DNA from: Hyphomonas atlantica corrig.
Lineage (GTDB): Bacteria; Pseudomonadota; Alphaproteobacteria; Caulobacterales; Hyphomonadaceae
Length of the DNA stretch: 64,000 bases
Direction: 5' to 3'
Assembly: GCF_000682715.1 (NCBI RefSeq)
Contig: NZ_AWFH01000012.1
Span: 1-64,000, forward strand
Shown: piece by piece, positions 25,425-34,160 of the stretch
Layout of the letters: each line of letters opens with the position of its first letter
Numbering within the stretch: position 1 is the stretch's first letter
Position numbers and translations under genes: made by a program
Notes under the pieces: model-generated
Told to the model about the DNA's origin: nothing
Databases searched by the model: none
Seen by the model: the letters and a program-made list of their open reading frames with translations, nothing else

Positions 25425-25509
25425 GGTTGCGCCCCAGCGCCGCTACGTCAGGCATGGTCCTTCGTCTCTGTCCTCGCTAAGAGAGGCGCAGAGGAAATTG
25501 GAGGATCCC

Positions 25510-26292
25510 ATGGCGGAAGACATCGTAAAGGTCGAGTTGGACGGCCCTGTGGCGCTCGTGACGCTGAACCGGCCAGACGCACTCAATGCGCTGAACCGCG
25601 CCTTGCGCGCCGAGATCGTCAGCGTGTTCAATGAGCTGAAAGAAAACCAGGACATTCGCGCCGTGGTGCTGACCGGCGCCGGGCGTGCCTTTACCGCCGG
25701 GATCGACCTGAAGGAAGCCGGGCAGACCGGGTTTGCCCTTGGCGCAGATGAAGACTCCAAATCCATCGACATGGCCCGCGCGCTGGCCGAGTATCCCTGG
25801 CCAATCATTGGCGCGATCAATGGCTTTGCCATCACGGGCGGGTTTGAGCTGGCCTTGATGTGCGATGTGTTGCTGGCGTCAGAGCACGCGAAATTCGCCG
25901 ATACGCATGCCCGCGTCGGCATCGTACCGGGATGGGGGCTGTCGCAGAAGCTCTCCCGCCTGATTGGCATCAGCCGCGCCAAGGAATTGTCCTTCACGGG
26001 AAATTTCCTTGATGCGCACACGGCGGAACGCTGGGGTCTTGTCAATCGCGTCTACGAAGCAGACGAACTCGTGCCGGCGGCCATGAAGCTGGCGCACGAT
26101 ATGTGCGGTTCGCAGCCTGACCTGCTGAAGCAGTACAAGGCGCTGATTGATGATGGCTATGGCATGAACTTCACGGCCGCGCTGAAGGAAGAGGTCAAGC
26201 GATCCATCGCGCATTCGGAATCGGTTACCGCAGATGCCGTGGAAGAGGCCCGCAAACAGGTTACCGCGCGCGGCCGCGACCAGCAGGGATAA
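25510..26292 (+). CDS. Enoyl-CoA hydratase/isomerase family protein
   Basis: 260 aa crotonase-fold protein: VALVTLNRPDALNALNRAL, the oxyanion-hole segment AGRAFTAGIDLKE, and INGFAITGGFELALMCDVLLAS. A catalytic-position Glu may be in TGGFEL, and further Glu/Gly features follow in HARVGIVPGWG. The ATG at 25510 is preceded by a weak GGAGG. It is followed after 5 nt by the thiolase, so the pair probably acts in fatty-acid or related acyl-CoA degradation. Exact substrate unknown. Confidence 0.88.
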   Translation: MAEDIVKVELDGPVALVTLNRPDALNALNRALRAEIVSVFNELKENQDIRAVVLTGAGRAFTAGIDLKEAGQTGFALGADEDSKSIDMARALAEYPWPIIGAINGFAITGGFELALMCDVLLASEHAKFADTHARVGIVPGWGLSQKLSRLIGISRAKELSFTGNFLDAHTAERWGLVNRVYEADELVPAAMKLAHDMCGSQPDLLKQYKALIDDGYGMNFTAALKEEVKRSIAHSESVTADAVEEARKQVTARGRDQQG

Positions 26293-26297
26293 ATATC

Positions 26298-27509
26298 ATG
26301 AGAGATGTTGTAATCTGTGAACCAGTTCGCACGGCCGTTGGCGGTTTTGGAGGGGCATTCAAAACGGTTCACGCGCACGAGATGGCGGCTCATATTGTCA
26401 GTGAGCTGATGGCGAGGACCAAGCTGCCGGCTGAAGCCGTGGAAGATTGCATCTTCGCGCAATGCTACCCGACGATGGAGGCTCCGGCCTTTGGGCGCAT
26501 GATTGCGCTTGATGCCGGGCTGACGACATCCACCGGTGGCTATCAGATTGACCGTCGGTGTGGGTCTGGCCTGCAGGCGGTCATCAATGCGGTCATGCAG
26601 GTGGCCACGGGCGCAAATGATGTGATCATCGCGGGCGGCGCAGAGAGTATGTCGAATGCGCCTTTCTTCTCCATCGACATGCGCTGGAACATCAAAGGCG
26701 ATGGCTTGATGCTGCATGACGGTCTGTCACGCGGGCGCTACACGGCAGGCGGAAAGCACCATCCCGTGCCAGGTGGCATGATCGAGACGGCGGAGAATTT
26801 GCGTCGTGACTACCAGATCACACGCGAGGCACAGGACCAGTTCGCCTACAATTCCCACATGAAAGCGGCAGCGGCCCAGAAGGCCGGAAAGTTCTCAGAA
26901 GAAATCATTCCGTACACCGTGAAAGGCCGCAAGGCGGACACGGTGGTGGACAGTGACGAACATATCCGGGCGGACTCCTCGCTGGAGAAGCTCTCCACGC
27001 TGCGCGCGATCCGGGGCAAGGTGGATGATCAGTCTACGGTGACGGCAGGCAACGCGTCGGGTCAGAATGATGGCGCGGCTGCGTGCATCGTTTGTACGCG
27101 AGAAGCCGCCGAGAAGTACGGTTTGAAACCGCTCGGTCGTCTCGTTTCATGGTCAGTGGCAGGCGTGGGCCCCGAAGTCATGGGCATCGGTCCAGTTCCG
27201 TCGACCCAGAAAGCGTTGAAGACGGCAGGTCTTGAACTGAAGGACATTGATGTTATCGAGCTGAACGAGGCCTTCGCGGCGCAGGTGCTGGCGTGTACAA
27301 AGGCGCTGGAATTCTCCGATGATGACATGGACCGGCTCAATGTGAACGGTTCGGGCATCTCGCTCGGCCATCCGGTCGGCGCGACGGGGGTACGCATTCT
27401 GACCACGATGCTGCGGGAAATGGAGCGCCGCGAGGCACGATACGGCCTGGAGACCATGTGCATCGGAGGTGGGCAGGGGCTCGCCGCCGTGTTTGAGCGG
27501 GTGGATTAG
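26298..27509 (+). CDS. Acetyl-CoA C-acyltransferase (thiolase)
   Basis: 403 aa, the standard thiolase length. The nucleophilic Cys is at residue 88 (RRCGSGLQAVINA), the acid/base His in NGSGISLGHPVGATG and the second Cys in MCIGGGQG. EGLNEAFAA-like segment ELNEAFAAQVLAC is also present. It performs thiolytic cleavage in beta-oxidation, or the reverse condensation. It is co-transcribed with the enoyl-CoA hydratase. Its stop overlaps the stop of the convergent membrane gene (TTAG). Confidence 0.92.
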   Translation: MRDVVICEPVRTAVGGFGGAFKTVHAHEMAAHIVSELMARTKLPAEAVEDCIFAQCYPTMEAPAFGRMIALDAGLTTSTGGYQIDRRCGSGLQAVINAVMQVATGANDVIIAGGAESMSNAPFFSIDMRWNIKGDGLMLHDGLSRGRYTAGGKHHPVPGGMIETAENLRRDYQITREAQDQFAYNSHMKAAAAQKAGKFSEEIIPYTVKGRKADTVVDSDEHIRADSSLEKLSTLRAIRGKVDDQSTVTAGNASGQNDGAAACIVCTREAAEKYGLKPLGRLVSWSVAGVGPEVMGIGPVPSTQKALKTAGLELKDIDVIELNEAFAAQVLACTKALEFSDDDMDRLNVNGSGISLGHPVGATGVRILTTMLREMERREARYGLETMCIGGGQGLAAVFERVD

Positions 27510-27985
27510 AATGCTTCTTCGATCGGTGATCTGGTTCTGAGCGCGATGGACACCGCGATGATGAAGAAGGCGAGGCTGACTACAAAGAGTGCCGCAGCGG
27601 CCACGTGGACCAACGCCATCGTTTGAGCGGTGCTGCCCGCTTCACGCGTTTCCATAATCATCTGTTGTCGAAGCACATGCGCGATAGTCCGCGTAGCCTG
27701 TTCCATGAGTGCTGCGCCAAGGTGCAGAAAGCCGAATACGCTGGCCGCTGTCGAGGGGCGGACTTGCAGAATGAGCATATGCACGAGGCCATAGGCTACA
27801 AAAACCAATCCCGACAGGAGGCCTTGTGGCAAGGTCGAAGCGAGAGTGGCAGTTCTGGCGAAGTCGTCCATGTTGGGTGAGATGAGGAACGGCAAGACGG
27901 CGCCGGAAAGTGCAACGACGCCTGCAGATATGAACCAGGATGTGGGAAGGCTGTGTCTCAATTTTTCCAGTCCAACTTTCCGCAT
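27506..27985 (-). CDS. Four-TM membrane protein, unknown function
   Basis: 159 aa with four hydrophobic segments and a central amphipathic stretch. No family recognised. Convergent with the thiolase gene with overlapping stops. The upstream side holds the promoter and then tRNA-Leu 60 bp away. Confidence 0.68.
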   Translation of the reverse strand: MRKVGLEKLRHSLPTSWFISAGVVALSGAVLPFLISPNMDDFARTATLASTLPQGLLSGLVFVAYGLVHMLILQVRPSTAASVFGFLHLGAALMEQATRTIAHVLRQQMIMETREAGSTAQTMALVHVAAAALFVVSLAFFIIAVSIALRTRSPIEEAF

Positions 27986-28044
27986 CTTTCAGACATGAAT
28001 TGTAGCATCCATCGTAAAATGCCGTTATGTCCAGCATCGGCCAC

Positions 28045-28131
28045 GCGGGCGTGGCGAAATTGGTATACGCAAGGGACTTAAAATCCCTCGGCCGCAAGGC
28101 CTTGCCGGTTCGAGCCCGGCCGCCCGCACCA
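28045..28131 (+). tRNA. tRNA-Leu (anticodon TAA)
   Basis: 87 nt including an encoded CCA. The acceptor stem GCGGGCG/CGCCCGC, a five-base anticodon stem around the loop CTTAAAA (anticodon TAA at 28079-28081), a long variable arm and a GGTTCGAGCCC T-arm are all visible, as expected for a class II leucine tRNA. Confidence 0.96.
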
Positions 28132-28228
28132 CAGCACTTGTTCCTTCAACTATCATGGCCGCGATGGCCCCGGATTATCTCGTTTCTGGTACACGACTTG
28201 CATGTTTCTCCCCTGAGAGGAGAATATC

Positions 28229-28387
28229 ATGTACCCTGCCACGCTATCTTGCCGTCGCCCGAAGCTTCAGCTTCTACGACTGTCCGGCACCTGCCTGACG
28301 CCGGTGAAACCGGCCGGTTCATGCCAAAAGCGCATAGAGCCTATCTCGGGTTTCGGGGAACAAAAGGTCAATCCCAATCATATCTAG
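28229..28387 (+). CDS. Possible small protein with sequestered ribosome site (tentative)
   Basis: 52-codon open frame starting at an ATG preceded by a near-ideal GAGAGGAGA ribosome site (spacing about 5 nt). The product is basic and Pro/Cys-containing with no recognisable family, so codon content does not support it strongly. The ribosome site is also the right arm of TTCTCC...GGAGAA (28206-28224), a small hairpin. The surrounding 290-bp gap between tRNA-Leu and mlaC holds nothing else I can see. Confidence 0.25.
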   Translation: MYPATLSCRRPKLQLLRLSGTCLTPVKPAGSCQKRIEPISGFGEQKVNPNHI

Positions 28388-28423
28388 AGGGCAACACGAC
28401 GAGATTTCACAAGGAATTGCCCC

Positions 28424-28960
28424 ATGTTTCGCGCCCTTATTGCTTCCACCGCCCTTGGCCTGATGGCCTTGCCTGCCCTTGCTGGCCCTGAGGCCGAAGC
28501 CGTCATCGAGGGCGCTGCGCAGAGCATCGCCGATCCCCACAAGGGCCGGGAGACGCTCCGCCAGTCAATGGATCTGAATACTGTTGCGAATTTTACGCTC
28601 GGCAAATACGCGCGCCGTGTCTCGGATGAGGATCGTGCCCGCTTTGCCGAAGCGTTCGAGACTTATTTGCTCGAGAGCTTTGAAGACCAGCGTGAGAAAT
28701 TCGAGAATGCCAAGATCACTGTGATCGGCTCCAAAGACCGCTCGCCGACAGATTCTGTCGTGGAAACGCGCGTTGAGCGTTCCGGTGAAGAAGCTCAGAC
28801 CGTGCGCTGGCGCGTTATTGAGAAGAATGGTGAATGGCGCGTGGTCGACGTTGAGGTGCTTGGCCTCTGGCTCGCCATTGAGCAGCGTGCGCAGATTGCG
28901 GCGATCATGGACAAGCCCCGCGCAACCATCGATGACGCGATCAAGGCCCTCGATTCCTGA
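28424..28960 (+). CDS. MlaC/Ttg2D-family phospholipid-binding protein
   Basis: 178 aa with a signal peptide (ALPALAG). The mature protein has the Tgt2/MlaC pattern: RETLRQSMDLNTVANFTLGKYARRVSDEDRARF-type helix region, then a beta-sheet part ending in VRWRVIEKNGEWRVVDVEVLGLWLA. MlaC shuttles phospholipids across the periplasm between the MlaA and MlaFEDB complexes. No other mla gene is in the window, so this is an isolated copy. An AAGGA site precedes the ATG. The stop abuts that of the convergent antiporter gene. Confidence 0.85.
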   Translation: MFRALIASTALGLMALPALAGPEAEAVIEGAAQSIADPHKGRETLRQSMDLNTVANFTLGKYARRVSDEDRARFAEAFETYLLESFEDQREKFENAKITVIGSKDRSPTDSVVETRVERSGEEAQTVRWRVIEKNGEWRVVDVEVLGLWLAIEQRAQIAAIMDKPRATIDDAIKALDS

Positions 28961-30775
28961 TCAGGCGGCTTCGTCCACGGTTTCTTCTTCCAACTCGTCG
29001 GTACGATCCTGGCGATCTGATGCGTCGCCAATCGTGAACAGGTCCGCCTCGCGGCTCAGCCAGTCGGCAAGTTCATCATCCGGCACGCCCAGAATGCGCA
29101 GCATGTCCGCAACCATCTCTATGCCTTTCGGTTCACTGGCAACGAGGTGGGCGCGGACATTGAGTTCCAGATAATTGTCCAGATCCTGTAGTGTCTCTAC
29201 CGCGACAAGGCGGATGAGATCCGGGAACCTGCGTTGAATGCCGGGCGTCACTTCTTTCGAAACTTCAAATCGCGCTTTCCCGAGCACAACTGCGCGGGCA
29301 TTGCTGCCACCAATAGCGTCCATCAGTTTCATGTTGGACGCGTCTCCGAACGAAACATTGTAGCCGTCCGCAACGGCGGACAGGAACCGGTCCGGGTCGC
29401 CATCTGTCGCGATATAGGGAATCTTGAAGTCCGCGAGCGCGTCTACGGCGAGGCGGCCCGCTGCTGTCATGCCAATGACGATCACCGGGCGCTCCCCAGC
29501 GGGTTCGCTGGACGTTTCCATTGTAACCTGTTTGCGCCGGGCGAGTTCGCGAGACAGCTTGCCGCCCAGAATGGCCCAGCTTGGGGCGAGTGCCAGCGAC
29601 AGGGCAATGGCTGCGATGAGGCTGCCCATCAGGGCAGGGGGCATATTGGTGGTGACGGCCGAAATCGACAGGATAACCAGCGTGAATTCCGAGCCCTGTG
29701 CCAGCAGTGTTCCGAGCTGGGTGGCGCCCGGAACGCTCCACCCATTGACGCGCGCCGCAATATAGCCGAGCGCCGACTTCACGATCAGGATACCGAACGC
29801 GCCGACCACGACCAATGGCAAGTTTCTCAACAGGCCCGGCAGGTCAATCGACAAGCCGACGCTGATGAAGAAGAAGGACAGGAGCAGTCCCCGAAACGGC
29901 CCCATCTCGGTTTGAACCTGATGCCGGAATGGCGTGCCAGAGACCGCGAGACCAGCCAGGAATGCGCCAAGTGTCAAAGACAGACCGATGACCGCTGTCG
30001 CGCAGGCCGCCGCCAGAACCAGCAACAGCGTGAAGGCCGTAAAGGCTTCTTCATTGCGTGTTGCTGCCAGCGTACGGAACACCGGATTGAGCAGGTATCT
30101 GGAGAACAGCATGGCCGCTCCGAAGGCGATCAAGGCCTGTATGAAGGCAAGACCGAGCGATGCGAAGAGCGGTACGGCACCCCCATTCAGCACATAATCA
30201 GACACAAGTCCGGCAAGACCGGCTGCACCTGCTTCCCCCTCACCGAGGGATGTGGCGAAGATCATCAGGAAGATCGCGACAATATCCTGGAAAATCAGGA
30301 CATGCGTGGCTGTTCGCCCGATAGGGCAAGAGTTCTGTTCCCGCTCTGTCAGGATGCGCGCGACGACGGCGGTGGAAGACAGGCCGAGGCTGAGGCCAAC
30401 GGCGATGGCAATGGGCCATGAGATACCAAGCATGTAGAGCGCGCCGGAACTGATCAGGCCGGTCAGCAATAGATGCGCGGGAGCGAGCCCTAGAAGGTCG
30501 CCGCGGCTTTCCTTCAGTTCCCTGAGTGAGACGTGCATGCCGATATCGAACAACAGGAACACCACGCCAAGTTCGGCCAGAAGGTGAGTGCCGCCACTTT
30601 CATGGATAAGATCGAGCATGCCCGGCCCAATCAGGATGCCAGCAAGCAGGTATCCCACTATGGGGCTGAGATTGAGCGCGCGGGAAACGAGCGCTGCCGC
30701 TGCCCCGAAGCCCAGCAAGGTGATCGCGGGGACGAGAGCGCCGACGGCGTCTGCAGGACTCAATTCAGCGGCCAT
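28961..30775 (-). CDS. CPA2-family cation:proton antiporter (KefB/YbaL-like)
   Basis: 604 aa. About twelve membrane segments (LNLSPIVGYLLAGILIGPG, ELGVVFLLFDIGMHVSLREL, GLSSTAVVARIL and the FQDIVAIFLM family signature) are followed by a Rossmann-type TrkA-N domain beginning near residue 430 (PVIVIGMTAAGRLAVDAL). No KefC-like C-terminal extension beyond it. It likely exports K+ or Na+ in exchange for protons. The start at 30775 is chosen because the upstream extension begins with TTG. Confidence 0.88.
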   Translation of the reverse strand: MAAELSPADAVGALVPAITLLGFGAAAALVSRALNLSPIVGYLLAGILIGPGMLDLIHESGGTHLLAELGVVFLLFDIGMHVSLRELKESRGDLLGLAPAHLLLTGLISSGALYMLGISWPIAIAVGLSLGLSSTAVVARILTEREQNSCPIGRTATHVLIFQDIVAIFLMIFATSLGEGEAGAAGLAGLVSDYVLNGGAVPLFASLGLAFIQALIAFGAAMLFSRYLLNPVFRTLAATRNEEAFTAFTLLLVLAAACATAVIGLSLTLGAFLAGLAVSGTPFRHQVQTEMGPFRGLLLSFFFISVGLSIDLPGLLRNLPLVVVGAFGILIVKSALGYIAARVNGWSVPGATQLGTLLAQGSEFTLVILSISAVTTNMPPALMGSLIAAIALSLALAPSWAILGGKLSRELARRKQVTMETSSEPAGERPVIVIGMTAAGRLAVDALADFKIPYIATDGDPDRFLSAVADGYNVSFGDASNMKLMDAIGGSNARAVVLGKARFEVSKEVTPGIQRRFPDLIRLVAVETLQDLDNYLELNVRAHLVASEPKGIEMVADMLRILGVPDDELADWLSREADLFTIGDASDRQDRTDELEEETVDEAA

Positions 30776-30836
30776 TGGCAGGCTCTTCCAATATGTTGTG
30801 AAATTCGATGATACCCCCAACGTAAGGGAAGTCGCT

Positions 30837-30878
30837 TAAAAATAAAGGCCGCCAGTTCCCTGGGGAACCAGCGGCCTT
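30837..30878 (-). terminator. Rho-independent terminator of the porin gene
   Basis: AAGGCCGC (30845-30852) pairs with GCGGCCTT (30871-30878), with inner GTTCC/GGAAC pairing. On the minus strand it is followed by a T-rich run (30837-30846). It lies about 65 nt downstream of the porin stop. Confidence 0.8.
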
Positions 30879-30942
30879 CACCAGGCCCAGCACGAAGGAG
30901 GGCAAGTCTCGCGCAAGGCTTGAGAAGAAAGTTACTGAACCT

Positions 30943-31617
30943 CTAGAGGCTTTTCGCGAGGGTCAGGACCACGCGCTCGTCGGCGATGCCCGTGTCATCG
31001 ATGTCAGTATCCCAGTAGCGCACATCAATATCGATGCCGACTGGCGTCGAGTAGGTGCCGCCCAGCGACCAGTTGGTGTAGTCGCCGCCACCATCGAAGG
31101 AGTAGTTACCCACCGAGACGTCCGCCGAGAAAACGTCTGTGAAGGCATATCCTGCGGAACCTTCGATGTAGATGTTCTCATTGTCCGGGTCCCAATAGAC
31201 CGCGCCGCCGACTTCCACGCCACCTTCAAATGCATACCCCAATGCAGCTTGAAGTTCGACGAAGTCCAGGTCTTCATCTTCCGAGTCCGGATAGGAGTAG
31301 TAGATGACGCCAAGATCCCAGGACACGCCATTGGAAAACTCGCTGGCCACGCCCGCATAAAAATCCAGTTCGACGTTGGTGTCGGAGCCGTCTTCAAAAT
31401 CGACGTTCGACGCCCAGGTGCCCGCGTAAAAGATGCCGTTCGCGTAATCGAAGCCACCCGAGATGGCCATGTCCTCATTGGACTGAGAGACGCCACGCCA
31501 GACATAATCCGTGCTGAGAGCGACGTTGCCGGACCATTCTCCCTCCGCCGCTGCAGTGCCAGCTACTGCCAACATTGCCGCAACGGCGACCCCTGCGCGT
31601 AAAAGCTGTTGTTTCAT
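30943..31617 (-). CDS. TorF-family putative outer-membrane porin
   Basis: 224 aa. A signal peptide (AVAGTAAAEG) precedes a beta-barrel-like mature chain with alternating patterns, beginning with WSGNVALSTDYVWRGVSQS, the hallmark of the TorF/Gcw_chp family, and ending in LAKSL. The chain is acidic (many DED segments) and Tyr/Trp-rich. Such proteins are proposed outer-membrane porins in marine alphaproteobacteria and gammaproteobacteria. It has its own terminator and is probably monocistronic. Confidence 0.88.
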   Translation of the reverse strand: MKQQLLRAGVAVAAMLAVAGTAAAEGEWSGNVALSTDYVWRGVSQSNEDMAISGGFDYANGIFYAGTWASNVDFEDGSDTNVELDFYAGVASEFSNGVSWDLGVIYYSYPDSEDEDLDFVELQAALGYAFEGGVEVGGAVYWDPDNENIYIEGSAGYAFTDVFSADVSVGNYSFDGGGDYTNWSLGGTYSTPVGIDIDVRYWDTDIDDTGIADERVVLTLAKSL

Positions 31618-31792
31618 GTTATTTATTCCCCGTTCTTGAATCGCGCTGTGACCAGCGCCACAGACAGGATGGCGCGCCTTGTACGGGGATCGGAAACAAA
31701 AATATGGAGGTTGCGGGCCGGGAAACGGATCGCCAGCTTTTTAGGCACGCAGGGACAGGAATGCCTCAGAAACGTGCTGGTGCGCCTTCGGA

Positions 31793-32608
31793 TTAACGCG
31801 CCGTCAATGGCGCGTAACCGAGATGGGTTCCCGCATCCACAAGCAAGGTTTCCCCGGTGACGTGGCGTGAAGCATCGGACAGGAAAAACAGCGCAGAATC
31901 GGCAATATCGTCGGGTCCGCTGGCGGCATTCAGGGGTGTCGCTGCGGCAACAGAGGCCTCCATTCGCTGGTATTGTTCCTCATCCATCTTGTCCTTGAAC
32001 CAACGAGTGCCGATGAAACCGGGACAGATGGCATTAACCCGAATCTGCGGGGCGAGCGCGCGCGCCAGTGACAATGTCATCGTGTTCAGCGCCCCTTTTG
32101 TGGCCGCGTAGGCAACCGATGACCCGATGCCCGTGACGCCTGCAATGGAGGATGTGTTCAGCACTGTGGCGGCTCTGCCAGTCTGGCGATGGCTTTCAAC
32201 AAGCAGTGGTTTGCAGGCTTGCATCATAAGGAATGGCCCGGCCACGTTGACCGCATAGAGGTGCAGGAAGTCATCCTTTGTCAGCGCATCAAGATCGGCA
32301 TGGTCGCGCGCATGTTTTGTTGTACCGGCATTGTTGACGAGAATGTCGAGACGGCCCGCTTGCGTGGCTGCGTCGGCCAGCTTGCGACAGCCCTCCTCAG
32401 TTGAAACGTCTGCCTGGACCAGTCTCGACTGGGAGCCGAGTGCCTGACAGTCTGCTGCGGTCGCTTCACCATCTTCGACCGACCTGGCGCAATTGATGAT
32501 GACGTCTGCGCCGCGTTCCGCCAGCTTCAGGGCGATGGATCGCCCAAGTCCAGTTGCCGAACCCGTGACAATGGCTTTGCGTCCTGCGAGGTCCTTTTGA
32601 GCTGTCAT
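31793..32608 (-). CDS. Short-chain dehydrogenase/reductase
   Basis: 271 aa classical SDR: IVTGSATGLGRSIAL (cofactor motif), NNAG, catalytic Ser in LNTSSIAGV and YAATKGAL (YxxxK). The C-terminal VTGETLLVDAGTHLGYAP is typical of 3-oxoacyl-reductase-like members. The ATG at 32608 follows AAGGGAG; a frame extends upstream to 32698 without support. Substrate unknown. Confidence 0.9.
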   Translation of the reverse strand: MTAQKDLAGRKAIVTGSATGLGRSIALKLAERGADVIINCARSVEDGEATAADCQALGSQSRLVQADVSTEEGCRKLADAATQAGRLDILVNNAGTTKHARDHADLDALTKDDFLHLYAVNVAGPFLMMQACKPLLVESHRQTGRAATVLNTSSIAGVTGIGSSVAYAATKGALNTMTLSLARALAPQIRVNAICPGFIGTRWFKDKMDEEQYQRMEASVAAATPLNAASGPDDIADSALFFLSDASRHVTGETLLVDAGTHLGYAPLTAR

Positions 32609-32753
32609 TGCGATATCTCCCTTGAGTTTGTCGTGTCTATCCACAGAAACTAAGGGCCCACCTATAATAGTGGCAACAGGTTTCACGGATTTGGGCAAGA
32701 AAGCGGAAACCCATTCCCGCTAGGGGTTCAGACGGGAACGGAGTCTTCACATA

Positions 32754-33695
32754 ATGTCGCTTTCCGCGAGCCGGATTATTCAGCGCTTTCAGGGGAACGC
32801 TCAGCGCGCCCGCGCTGATGCACGCCAGATCGCGATGGAGATGTGCTCCCGCGCCCCAAAGAACGACATCGAGGCTGCGTCACTCCTGGATTTCAATGCG
32901 CGTATGGTGGGGGCCGGCCCGGATTGGGATTTGCGGTTTAGCCGTATCATGGCCGATTACGTGCTGACACGAAATGCGGCTGACGGGGCGCTGACACAGG
33001 CCAATCTGGACTGGTTATCCGGCCGGGCGATTCCGAGAGGCATATTCCAGCATCGAAATCTGCTGGGTCTGTGGACGCGCCTGCTCGCCAAGGCGACGAT
33101 CGTGCCGCCGGGCTTCGCATACACACTGTGCGAGAGCGTTTGTACGCATATGGTGAGGGAAGGCGGCGCGCGCGCAGATACGGTAAAATGGCTGCGCCAG
33201 GTTTTGGCGCTTCGCGCAAAAGAGGCTGAGCCCTGGGTTTCGCGCGAAGAAGCGATGCTGCTCATGCGCACCGCCGAGGAATTGTCCACTTGCGACAATG
33301 ATGCGTCGTGGAGCGATCTCTATGCGCGCGCCTTCGGGAACTATCTTGTCGTTCAGGCACATCCCAACCCGGCAAATGAACCCAATTCGCTAAGTCGGAA
33401 ATTCTGGCTGAATCCAGAAGAGCCGCATCCCGGCAAATATGTCGGATGCATCGCAGCCGGTCTCGACAAGGGCCAATGGTTTGCCCGAATGAGCAAGCGA
33501 CCTGAAGCAGCGCGCAAGGCTCGTGAAGTGGCTGGGCAGGCTGCAGACAAGCTGGCGGCCAAATCCGAAAAATCATCCCTGTGGAGCCGAATTTCGTCCG
33601 GCTCTCAATCAAGCAGCGCTGCAGAGGCACTGGTTGACTTCCTCAACCGGGAAGCGCCAGGCTTGATGGAAGGATTGGTTATCGCGGCCCGCTGA
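32754..33695 (+). CDS. Hypothetical cytoplasmic protein
   Basis: 313 aa, helical, soluble, with a Ser/Ala/Lys-rich linker (RARKAREVAGQAADKLAAKSEK-type) before a C-terminal short domain. I recognise no family. It precedes the K+ channel gene by 15 nt, so the two are probably co-transcribed, and it could be its accessory factor. Base composition matches the neighbours. Confidence 0.7.
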   Translation: MSLSASRIIQRFQGNAQRARADARQIAMEMCSRAPKNDIEAASLLDFNARMVGAGPDWDLRFSRIMADYVLTRNAADGALTQANLDWLSGRAIPRGIFQHRNLLGLWTRLLAKATIVPPGFAYTLCESVCTHMVREGGARADTVKWLRQVLALRAKEAEPWVSREEAMLLMRTAEELSTCDNDASWSDLYARAFGNYLVVQAHPNPANEPNSLSRKFWLNPEEPHPGKYVGCIAAGLDKGQWFARMSKRPEAARKAREVAGQAADKLAAKSEKSSLWSRISSGSQSSSAAEALVDFLNREAPGLMEGLVIAAR

Positions 33696-33710
33696 CGGGA
33701 GGGCATCGTC

Positions 33711-34160
33711 ATGCTCTTGTTGAATCTGATTGTCGCAGGTGTGCTCGTATCCATCTGCTTTGCGGTTCACTTCGCAGGTCTTGTCGGTCTTTCTGCGCTT
33801 ATCCGCAAAAGGGGTGATACGCATGTAAACCTGTCGACAGTGGCGGGGCAGGGCGTCGCCATCTTCTTTATCCTGATCAGCCTGTTCGCGCTGCACTCAA
33901 TAGAAATCTGGATTTTTACCTTCGCCTATCTGGCCCTCGACATTTTCCCCGATGTCGAAACTGCGGTCTATTATTCGACCACCACATTCACCACGGTGGG
34001 CTATGGTGATGTCGTGGTCGACAAAGGCTGGAGGATGCTGGGGGCAGCAGAATCTGTCATCGGCTTTCTGCTTCTGGGCTGGTCCACGGCGTTCCTTGTT
34101 TCAGTGTCGGCGCGCGTGCGCAGCTTTGAGGCGCGGATCGAACAGCTGGATGACGATTAG
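33711..34160 (+). CDS. Two-TM potassium channel family protein
   Basis: 149 aa with three hydrophobic stretches and the K+ selectivity filter TVGYGD at residues 95-100, preceded by the pore helix VYYSTTTFT. It has a short C-terminus and no RCK/TrkA-N domain, so it is a minimal K+ channel (Ion_trans_2 type). It follows a gene of unknown function by 15 nt. Its stop overlaps that of the convergent DUF2157 gene (TTAG). Confidence 0.85.
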   Translation: MLLLNLIVAGVLVSICFAVHFAGLVGLSALIRKRGDTHVNLSTVAGQGVAIFFILISLFALHSIEIWIFTFAYLALDIFPDVETAVYYSTTTFTTVGYGDVVVDKGWRMLGAAESVIGFLLLGWSTAFLVSVSARVRSFEARIEQLDDD

